Below, in pieces: positions 1 to 7,304 of a stretch of DNA of 64,000 nt. Origin of the DNA: Cryomorpha sp963836915. GTDB lineage: Bacteria > Bacteroidota > Bacteroidia > Flavobacteriales_D > Cryomorphaceae. The stretch's first letter is position 1; each line of letters opens with the position of its first letter. The notes under the pieces were generated by a model that worked only from the letters and a program-made list of their open reading frames with translations, searched no databases and was not told the DNA's origin. The position numbers were made by a program, and so were the translations under genes. The stretch covers positions 4,222,760 through 4,286,759 of the forward strand of contig CAWILH010000002.1 in NCBI GenBank assembly GCA_963836915.1. Direction: 5' to 3'.

Positions 1-2340
1 GGATCCTACTTGTGTGCGGGTCACCAATTGACCGTTACCCAATGAACCACTTGGTATAACAGAGCCAGACCCAGTCTCCCTGCCCATCTCGAGCACTTCA
101 TTGTCTACGGTAGAACCCAGTACGCCGACTTGGTAGGAAATACCATTGTCGAAATCATCGCGCCAGGTCATCTGGAATTCTAACCCTTGGTTACGCACTT
201 TGGCAGCATTTACTGTGGTAGTCACGAAAGCGCCATTCCCGATCTGGCCTGGCGAGAATATTCCAACTAGGATATCATCAGTCGTTTTGTTGTAGTATTC
301 CAAAGACCCTTGAAGTCTGTTGCTGAGAAAGCCAAAATCCAAACCGATGTTAAGCTGCTCAGTTTCTTCCCATTTCAGGTTCGGATTTCCTATTCTTCCG
401 TATGATGCCCCAGACACCAAAGTTTCATCAGGACCGAATACGCCATTTTGGCCTAGACTCACCAATGTAAATTGATCATTGCCATTTATCTTTTCGTTTC
501 CTACAAATCCATAACTACCGCGAATTTTTAAAAGGTCAATCTTCGAGCTGGCGTTAGCCATGAAATCTTCGTTTAGTATGTTCCAACCCAAAGCGAAAGA
601 TGCAAAATTACCATATCGATTGTTGGGGCCAAATTTTGAAGATCCGTCTCTACGGAAATTACCGGTGAAGAGATAGCGATCATCGTAGGTGTAGTTTATA
701 CGAAATAAGGTCGATGCAAGAGAAGATGTGCCGGCGCCATTAGCTACTTGAATTGTTTCGGCATCGCCTGATGGGATATACCATAGATCGGGATCGCTAT
801 CGATCAGGTCACTTACAGAAGCATTTAAAAAGTCATTTTTATTTTGCTGTGCAGTATAGCCAACCAAGACATCGAATCTATGCCTGTCGATTTGCTTTTT
901 ATAGCTTAGGGTATTCTCCCAAAGCCAATTAAAGAAAAAGTTTCGATTATTATTCAAGTCATCTACTGGGTTGGCCTGCGGAGAATCGCCTACCGCAAAA
1001 ACAGGACTATAAGAAACAAAATTTCCATAGCCTGATTCAATACCAAAGCTGGTGCGGGCAGTAAACCCTTTTAAGAAATCCACTTCACCAAAAATGTTCC
1101 CAAGGCTATTTACGCTGTTGGTTTCATTATTTGTGTAAAAGATAGTCGCCAGTGGATTACCCCCACCACGCACCTGAACGAAGTCGCTTCTGGGATTATC
1201 CCGCACCGCAAACGGCCCATCAGTAGGCCAGGCTCTGTAAGCATTGGCCACTACGCTGGGTGATCCTTGATTTCTGGTTGGTGTAACAGTCATATTTGTC
1301 CCAACACGAATCTGCTCGTTAAAGCGATAGGTATTATTTAATTTCATGGTCACCCTTTCAAATTCTGACTTGGGTATAATTCCCTCTTGCTTGAAATAGC
1401 CCAATCCGAAATAGTAGTCGCTGCGATCTGAAGATCCGCTGGCAGAGAAGTGAATCTGCTGCATGGGAGCCACATCCCTGAATATTTCGTCCTGCCAGTT
1501 GGTATTTGGTAGATTATCAGTTCGGTTAAATGAGTTTGGCGTAATCACGTTGAGTACTTCTGCAAATTCTTGAGCATTGAGCAAATCAATTTTATTCGGT
1601 AAGGTTTGAAGTCCGTAAGAAAGGTCAAATTGAAATTGGGGTTTACCATTTCTCAAACCGCTGCCATTTTTGGTGGTAACGACGATCACCCCATTTGCTC
1701 CGCGAGAGCCGTAGAGCGCTGTGGCAGATGCATCTTTGAGAACGGTCATGGTGGCGATATCGCTTGGCGAAAGGAAATTGATGTCATTGGTGAAAACCCC
1801 ATCCACTACATAGAGTACCGAAGCATCATTAAAGGTGCCCACCCCTCGTAGCCGTACGATCGGACTTACACCGGGCTCACCCGTCGGAGCGGTAATTTGA
1901 AGTCCTGCGACCTTACCTTGCAAGGCATTCATTGCATTGGTCGTAGGTACTTTTGTAATCTCTTCGGCTTTTACGGTTGTGATAGATCCGGTCAGGTCGC
2001 TCTTTCTTTGAGTACCGTACCCAACCACCACCACTTCATCGAGCTTCTGCTGATCTACCTTGATACCTATATCAATACTGGTCCTCCCATTCATAGCCAC
2101 TGTTTGGCTTAGATAGCCAATAAATGAAAAGGTAAGTGAATCATCGGCTGCGGTAGATTTTAAGGTGTACTGGCCATCAAGATTTGTGGCAGTGCCAGAT
2201 CTGGAGCTGTTCGTATACACGGTTACCCCGGGCAGGGTCTCGCCGGTGTCGGCATCTTTTACGGTTCCAGTAATAGTAGACTGTGCTTTAAGGCCAAAAG
2301 CCATTGCCGTAAAGGCCAGCACGCATAGAAATCTATTCAT
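1..2340 (-). CDS. SusC/RagA-type TonB-dependent outer-membrane receptor (N-terminal 780 codons, partial)
   Basis: The minus frame starting at the ATG at 2340 stays open to the window edge at the codons I checked, so the C-terminal barrel lies outside. A signal peptide (about residues 1-20, MNRFLCVLAFTAMAFGLKAQ) is followed by a carboxypeptidase-like regulatory domain (TITGTVKDADTGETLPGV), a TonB-box-like DEVVVVGYGTQRKSDLTGS and a plug domain containing LRGVGTF, LYVVDGV and ALYGSRGANGVIVVTTK, all SusC hallmarks. Receptors of this type import oligosaccharides with a SusD lipoprotein, which would be expected just beyond the left edge. A palindrome at 2409-2425 matches sites at the maltose operon and the sugar MFS gene, so maltodextrin is the inferred substrate. 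The family call is firm; the substrate is inference. Confidence 0.93.
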   Translation of the reverse strand, partial: MNRFLCVLAFTAMAFGLKAQSTITGTVKDADTGETLPGVTVYTNSSRSGTATNLDGQYTLKSTAADDSLTFSFIGYLSQTVAMNGRTSIDIGIKVDQQKLDEVVVVGYGTQRKSDLTGSITTVKAEEITKVPTTNAMNALQGKVAGLQITAPTGEPGVSPIVRLRGVGTFNDASVLYVVDGVFTNDINFLSPSDIATMTVLKDASATALYGSRGANGVIVVTTKNGSGLRNGKPQFQFDLSYGLQTLPNKIDLLNAQEFAEVLNVITPNSFNRTDNLPNTNWQDEIFRDVAPMQQIHFSASGSSDRSDYYFGLGYFKQEGIIPKSEFERVTMKLNNTYRFNEQIRVGTNMTVTPTRNQGSPSVVANAYRAWPTDGPFAVRDNPRSDFVQVRGGGNPLATIFYTNNETNSVNSLGNIFGEVDFLKGFTARTSFGIESGYGNFVSYSPVFAVGDSPQANPVDDLNNNRNFFFNWLWENTLSYKKQIDRHRFDVLVGYTAQQNKNDFLNASVSDLIDSDPDLWYIPSGDAETIQVANGAGTSSLASTLFRINYTYDDRYLFTGNFRRDGSSKFGPNNRYGNFASFALGWNILNEDFMANASSKIDLLKIRGSYGFVGNEKINGNDQFTLVSLGQNGVFGPDETLVSGASYGRIGNPNLKWEETEQLNIGLDFGFLSNRLQGSLEYYNKTTDDILVGIFSPGQIGNGAFVTTTVNAAKVRNQGLEFQMTWRDDFDNGISYQVGVLGSTVDNEVLEMGRETGSGSVIPSGSLGNGQLVTRTQVGS

Positions 2341-2370
2341 AGATAAGGGTTTAAATAAGGATTCAAAGAG

Positions 2371-2385
2371 TGTGAACTGATCACA
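2371..2385. promoter_or_regulatory. TGTGA-N5-TCACA inverted repeat in the susC leader
   Basis: TGTGAACTGATCACA lies between the susC start codon and its presumed promoter. The arms are perfect, but the spacer is 5 rather than the 6 typical of CRP sites. It may be a second operator or a leader hairpin, or chance. Confidence 0.25.
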
Positions 2386-2408
2386 TCAGAATTTAAAGGT
2401 ATTATAAT

Positions 2409-2425
2409 AGTGTTAAACTAACACA
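2409..2425. promoter_or_regulatory. Candidate operator (AGTGT-N7-ACAC) upstream of susC
   Basis: AGTGTTAAACTAACACA is an inverted repeat about 70 bp upstream of the susC ATG. On the coding strand it is followed within about 15 bp by TACCTTTA, close to the Bacteroidota -7 element TAnnTTTG, so it would overlap the promoter. The same arms and spacing occur at 14020-14036 and 37633-37649, both next to maltodextrin genes. The NrtR-like regulator at 13186-13938 is the likely ligand-responsive factor (inference). Confidence 0.6.
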
Positions 2426-2594
2426 AAAGAAATGAATTTAACAGAAGTGAGGTAATGAAGATTTATTGTGGGATTGGAATTGAACCGATTCTTAACCTTG
2501 GCGGGAGATCGAGCTTACCCGCAACATTGGCCGGTTGCAGCCTTGTAGCTTCAATTGGAAATAAGAACTTTGTACAAATCAAAAAAATTGACCT

Positions 2595-3083
2595 ATGGCT
2601 TCTCTCGATATCGTATCAGAAGTAGATTTGCAAACCGTAGATAACGCTATAAACGCTGCAAAGAAGGAAATAGAAACACGCTATGACTTCAAAGGCACAA
2701 ATAGTGAGATCGAACTGGACAAGAAGAATATGATTGTTAGGATCACCACGGAAAATGATTTTCGCATTGATCAGATCGAAAAAGTGCTGATAGGCCGTTT
2801 TGTAAAAGCCAGAATCGATCCCCAGAGCCTTGATCTCTCCAAGGATTTTTACGTTTCGGGAAAAGTGGTGAAGAAAGATATTGCGGTAAACAAGGGTATA
2901 GACCGGGAGACGGCAAAGAAGATAGTAAAGGCCATAAAGGATGCCAAGATCAAAGTGGAAGCGCAGATCATGGAAGATCAGGTGCGGGTGACGTCGAAGT
3001 CTATCGATAACCTTCAACAAGTTATGGCCATTTGCCGGAAAGGCGATTTTGAACTGCCGCTCCAGTTTACGAATATGAAGTGA
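2595..3083 (+). CDS. yajQ: YajQ family (DUF520) nucleotide-binding protein
   Basis: At 162 residues this is full length for the YajQ/DUF520 family. It starts with the characteristic MASLDIVSEVDLQTVDNAIN and contains RYDFKGT, GKVVKKDIAVNKGIDRE, IKVEAQIMEDQVRVT and a C-terminal DFELPLQFTN. The family has two ferredoxin-like domains and is described as nucleotide- or c-di-GMP-binding in some bacteria; its role in Bacteroidota is not settled. It is transcribed away from susC and no operon partner is evident. Confidence 0.93.
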   Translation: MASLDIVSEVDLQTVDNAINAAKKEIETRYDFKGTNSEIELDKKNMIVRITTENDFRIDQIEKVLIGRFVKARIDPQSLDLSKDFYVSGKVVKKDIAVNKGIDRETAKKIVKAIKDAKIKVEAQIMEDQVRVTSKSIDNLQQVMAICRKGDFELPLQFTNMK

Positions 3084-3283
3084 TTTTTTTTGAGCTGCAA
3101 GCTATCTGCTACAAGGATCACGCCCGATCGGAAAGTGGATTGAAAATGAATTATGTAGCACTGATGGGGAGAAATTGATGGTGATCACTTAACGCTTCCT
3201 GAGTCAACATGGTAGTTGGCCTTAGCCCTGTTGCAGCTTGATGCTAGTAGCTTTTAAAGAACTTCAAAACGAATTATTCTTGA

Positions 3284-4164
3284 ATGAACCCAAAGCATAA
3301 AGCGTATCTGGCGCTATTTTTTGTAGCGCTTTTTTATGGCCTTAATTATGTTATCGCCAAGGAAGTGATGCCAAATTATATCGCTCCGCGTGGCTTTATT
3401 TTTATCCGCGTGGTGGGGCAGGCGCCCTGTTCTTCTTGATTTCGGTATTCTTTAAGTTTGAGCGGCGCATTGCGCGGCGCGATTGGTTCCGTATTCTGCT
3501 CTGTGGCGTTTTTGGGGTAGCGGGAAATCAATTACTGTTTTTTGAAGGGCTCAATCTTACCACCCCCATCAATGCATCGGTCATCATGACTTCAAATCCG
3601 GTGCTGGTGCTAGTTGCCAGCGCCATCATACTAAAGGAGCCGTTGCGAAAATGGAAAATAGTGGGGGTTCTATTGGGCGGCGCCGGAGCCTTACTGCTCA
3701 TCTTAGGGCGCGGAGATGTGTCGCTCACCGATAGCTCCAAGAGCATGGGCAATATGCTCGTGCTGCTCAATGCGGGGAGTTATGCCATCTATCTCGTGAT
3801 CGTAAAACCGCTGATGCGAAAGTATGAGCCGCTGCAAATCATACGGTGGGTTTTTCTCGCTGGACTCTTGCTTGTTGCGCCTATCGGATTTCCCCAGTTT
3901 GTCGCAGCAGACTGGTCGGCATGGCCTACGGTCGTGTTTTTTCAGGTTGGCTATGTCGTAGTCTGCACGACCTTTCTCGCCTATCTATTAAATGTATTTG
4001 CTTTAAAGACCGTCAGCTCGTCAACTGCCAGCACCTTCATTTATTTGCAACCCCTTTTTACTACTTTGATCGCGCTGGCACTTGCAAAAGATGCATTGTC
4101 GATTCGCGCTGCAATCGCCGCAGGACTTATTTTTACCGGGGTTTATCTGGTCACCAAAAAGTAA
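3284..4164 (+). CDS. EamA-family drug/metabolite transporter, interrupted by a one-base frameshift
   Basis: The ATG at 3284 opens MNPKHKAYLALFFVALFYGL, the first transmembrane helix of an EamA (DMT) carrier, and runs to RVVGQAPCSS before a stop. The rest (3436-4164) continues in another frame with the remaining helices and the second EamA repeat ending FTGVYLVTKK. Adding one G to the GGGG run at 3415-3418 restores a continuous RVVGAGALFFLISVF. The gene is therefore probably intact at about 294 residues with ten helices, and the break is probably a homopolymer error. Family members export amino acids, purines or other metabolites; the substrate cannot be told here. Confidence 0.85.
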
Positions 4165-4187
4165 GTTGCGATCAGTTCGGAGCCTAT

Positions 4188-5465
4188 TTAAATTTTAATT
4201 TCAGGCAGGTACTCTGCTTCCGCAAATCTGCCCATCAAAGCGTTTGATAGGATCAGGCTGAGCAGTACAAAACTGCTGAACATAAAAAAGCCCGTTTGAA
4301 GGCTCGACTTATTGGTGGTAAGCACATCAGCATTTTTGGCTATGCCTTCGAGTTGGCTCAGCTGCTCGGAAATGATACCCGAGAAGCCGATGTACGACAT
4401 GAAGATGGCAACGACCATAACATCGGCCATCGACCATTTACCGGTTTTAAAAACTAGAATTCTTATTGTTTTATTTTGGCGTAAGCTTTCGCTAAAAATA
4501 TAGAGAAGCGAAGCCGTAATCTTTGCAAACGGAAAGAGCACACTAAAGGCCATGACTAGAATGCCTACCGCCACGAGATCGGCCTTGCCTTGTGCAAACA
4601 TGAGCTCGACGACTTCGATGATGCTCTTGCTCTTAAAAAACAATACCTGATTGCTAAAACCTACCCGCTCTCCGAGCAATTGGAATTTTAGCTCGGCTAT
4701 GCGCGCATCAATTTCTATCATCGGCAGCACGATGCCGAGCACGAGTGGCAGCAGGGCGATGGCTATTGCGATGAGCCATTCCAATTTTTCTTTTGGCTTA
4801 CAGAATAGCAGTGTGCCGGCCAATACCAGAAAGATGATGTACAAGGCATAGGTATATGGCTTCTTGCTCAGCTCCAGCAAGTTGCCTTCTACAGTGAGCT
4901 GCTTCACAGCGTTGGGACGATCGGTATAGTTGCGACGCGCGAGAATCTCATTTTGGATGGTATAATCGGTTTCGGCAAATGTATCGTCGGCGTAGGTATC
5001 TACTTTTTTAAGGATATAATCCTTTAAGTCGCGCCGGTTTTGCTTGTCTTCCAGAAACTTCATGATCTGGTTGGTGAATGCCGGGATATCGCGTTTCATC
5101 TTTCCGAAAACATCGAGCAGGTCGGCACCGGCATTTTTGAAAAACCCCTTAAAGCTGCCTTCATTCTCCTTCTTGAAGCTTTTTTCCAGATCAGTGATTA
5201 TGGTGGTCAGCAAGTTGGATATACGCTTCTTCATCACTTTTTTATTGGCTTCACTCAGGTCGAGCTCTTCCACTTTTTTGGTGACCACCGTCGCCACGAT
5301 CGCTTTCCACTCATCTACATTAAAGAGTCCGTATTTGGCCTTGCTCAGTTCTACTAGGTCTTCTTGTAGAGCCCGTCGTTTTTGCTCAATGGCAAAAACC
5401 TGTACCGTGCAATAAAATGCTCCCGCGAGCAGAAAAAGCAAAAAGATCAGTTTGGGGTGTTTCAT
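4188..5465 (-). CDS. PqiA-like multi-spanning inner-membrane protein
   Basis: This 425-residue protein starts with a membrane anchor (about 5-23), followed by a charged, mostly soluble stretch of about 180 residues, then several hydrophobic helices. The C-terminal half has FPFAKITASLLYIFSE and GKWSMADVMVVAIFMSY, which match the conserved core of paraquat-inducible protein A. PqiA proteins are inner-membrane partners of MCE-type lipid transporters. No pqiB/MCE gene is adjacent and the N-terminal domain is longer than in typical PqiA, so it may act alone or with distant partners. It converges on the EamA gene with a 23-bp gap. Confidence 0.75.
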   Translation of the reverse strand: MKHPKLIFLLFLLAGAFYCTVQVFAIEQKRRALQEDLVELSKAKYGLFNVDEWKAIVATVVTKKVEELDLSEANKKVMKKRISNLLTTIITDLEKSFKKENEGSFKGFFKNAGADLLDVFGKMKRDIPAFTNQIMKFLEDKQNRRDLKDYILKKVDTYADDTFAETDYTIQNEILARRNYTDRPNAVKQLTVEGNLLELSKKPYTYALYIIFLVLAGTLLFCKPKEKLEWLIAIAIALLPLVLGIVLPMIEIDARIAELKFQLLGERVGFSNQVLFFKSKSIIEVVELMFAQGKADLVAVGILVMAFSVLFPFAKITASLLYIFSESLRQNKTIRILVFKTGKWSMADVMVVAIFMSYIGFSGIISEQLSQLEGIAKNADVLTTNKSSLQTGFFMFSSFVLLSLILSNALMGRFAEAEYLPEIKI

Positions 5466-5511
5466 TCGGGCGATGAAGCTAATGATTGTATGGGAAAGGG
5501 AAAAAGAAAAG

Positions 5512-6338
5512 CGCTATGGGCGGCGCCCATAGCGTACTATCTCGACCTTTCAGGCCGAAGGGGTTTCATCCAGCTTTCTCGATGGCACTCAGATTCATCT
5601 ACTCCCTCGGCCTGAAAGGTGGAGATAGACGGCATTGAGCATCGCTCAATGCCAAACGAGGTTGAGCCATAGCGTACTATCTCGACCTTTCAGGCCGAAG
5701 GGGTTTCATCCAACTTTCTCGATGACACTCAGATTCATCTACTCCCTCGGCCTGAAAGGTCGAGATAGACGGCATTGAGCATCGCTCAATGCCGAACAAG
5801 GTTAAGCCATAGCGTACTTTTCAAGCTGGAAGAAAATAAAAGTGATGGAGCTTGGACGGATAAGCCGAGAATTTGATTTAAAATATATTCAAGCAAATTT
5901 CAGGATAATTTAGCGCTATGGGCGGTGCCCATAGCGGACTATCTCGACCTTTCAGGCCGATGAGGTAGAATCCCTTCGGCCTGAAAGGTCGAGATAGACC
6001 GCGGTGTGCGAAGCGCACCGCGTCAAAGAGATCTCAGCGAAACCCATATATCAGATTCCTTCCTTATCTATCAAATCCTTTCGGCCTGAAAGGTCGAGAT
6101 AGACCGCGGTATGCGAAGCGCACCGCGTCAAAGAGATCTCAGCGAAACTCATGTATCAGATTCCTGCCTTATCTATCAAATCCCTTCGGCCTGAAAGGTA
6201 GAGATAGACCGCGGTGTGCGAAGCGCACCGCGTCAAAGAGATTCTCAGCGAAACCCATGTATCAGATTCCTGCCTTATCTATCAAATCCCTTCGGCCTGA
6301 AAGGTAGAGATAGACCGCGGTGTGCGAAGCGCACCGCG
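5512..6338. repeat. Left REP-like hairpin array
   Basis: The array combines a constant inverted repeat, CTATCTCGACCTTTCAGGCC and its complement, with flanking short hairpins of varying sequence but the same shape: 10-bp stem, 3-nt loop. Examples are CGCTATGGGC-ggc-GCCCATAGCG at 5512-5534, GGCATTGAGC-atc-GCTCAATGCC, and CGCGGTGTGC-gaa-GCGCACCGCG with one wobble pair. From about 5975 the TTCGGCCTGAAAGG core recurs every 105-106 bp (about 5975, 6080, 6185, 6291) as direct tandem units. The array abuts the RAYT gene at 6367-6822 and resembles BIMEs. Confidence 0.9.
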
Positions 6339-6366
6339 AGGGATTTCAGAATCAAAACAAGAACGA

Positions 6367-6822
6367 TCAATCCCAAATATATCTTTCGTCAAATTCGATT
6401 TGGTGTTTTCTGAGCAAGCCCCTGAGCTCGTCTTTAAAGCCATTCTTCTTTTCGTGATGTTCACGTTGATTTTCAATGTACTTGATGAGAGACTTTTTTC
6501 GGCCTACATCGACGGAAAAAACAGCATACCCGTTTTGCCATCTGAAGTCTTTGTATTTCTGCCCCTTCGTTTTCATCCATTTCGACGATTCGGTCTTGAT
6601 CTCTTCGAGCAGGGTCATGATCATGATTTTTCTGCTCAGTGTGCAATAGATGTGGACGTGATTTTCATGGCCGCCCACTCTTATCGGATAGCACTCCATA
6701 TTGTTGCAGGTGCCAGCCAAGTAACTGAATAGATCTTGTTCGATCGACTCGTCAATTATTCTAACCCGGTATTTGGTGCTGAATACGATGTGAACGTGAA
6801 CTTCGGAGAGTGATTGAGCCAT
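6367..6822 (-). CDS. REP-associated IS200-like tyrosine transposase (RAYT)
   Basis: The 151-residue protein begins MAQSLSEVHVHIVFSTKYR, the usual start of the Y1 transposase (IS200/RAYT) fold. It carries the HUH metal motif as NHVHIYC at about residues 54-60 and a candidate catalytic tyrosine in SLIKYIENQREHH near the C-terminus. Such enzymes nick single-stranded DNA at hairpin ends. It lies between two arrays of REP-like hairpins and has no terminal inverted repeats of a classical IS, as expected of a RAYT that mobilises REP sequences rather than itself. Full length and intact. Domestication versus active mobility cannot be decided here. Confidence 0.9.
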   Translation of the reverse strand: MAQSLSEVHVHIVFSTKYRVRIIDESIEQDLFSYLAGTCNNMECYPIRVGGHENHVHIYCTLSRKIMIMTLLEEIKTESSKWMKTKGQKYKDFRWQNGYAVFSVDVGRKKSLIKYIENQREHHEKKNGFKDELRGLLRKHQIEFDERYIWD

Positions 6823-6890
6823 GATTTGTTGTTTTAGATTTTACCTAATCTACTCATTTATAATTTAATATCGGACTAAAATAAAAAGGT

Positions 6891-7208
6891 CGCTATGGGC
6901 ACCGCCCATAGCGGCCTATCTCGATCTTTCAGGCCGATGAAATAGAATCCCTTCGGCCTGAAAGGTCGAGATAGACCGCGGTGTGCGAAGCGCACCGCGT
7001 CAAGAGATCTCAGCGAAACCCATATATCAGATTCCTTCCTTATCTATCAAATCCTTTCGGCCTGAAAGGTCGAGATAGACCGCGGTATGCGAAGCGCACC
7101 GCGTCAAAGAGATCTCAGCGAAACTCATGTATCAGATTCCTGCCTTATCTATCAAATCCCTTCGGCCTGAAAGGTCGAGATAGACCGCGGTGTGCGAAGC
7201 GCACCGCG
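6891..7208. repeat. Right REP-like hairpin array
   Basis: This is a second array on the other side of the RAYT gene, nearly identical to about 5912-6225 of the left array. It opens with CGCTATGGGC-acc-GCCCATAGCG (6891-6913), then the constant inverted repeat, then three TTCGGCCTGAAAGG cores at about 6952, 7056 and 7161 with CGCGGTGTGC-type hairpins. The high identity of the two blocks points to a recent duplication or gene conversion around the transposase. Confidence 0.9.
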
Positions 7209-7304
7209 CTTAGAGATAAAATCATTTTTTTTTCCGATCGGTTTCTGTATTTTGTGCCATTCTCATTTTTGGCGAGAGCCTGACTTTAAAAAAACAATCC
7301 GAAT

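Noticed and set aside
2371..2385. CRP site at susC
   Set aside because: The spacer is 5 rather than 6, and the site lies in the leader; kept only as a low-confidence palindrome.
5975..6338. Regular repeats every 105 bp resembling a CRISPR array
   Set aside because: Units are long, nearly identical throughout and built of hairpins; there are no unique spacers or cas genes, and a RAYT gene is adjacent.
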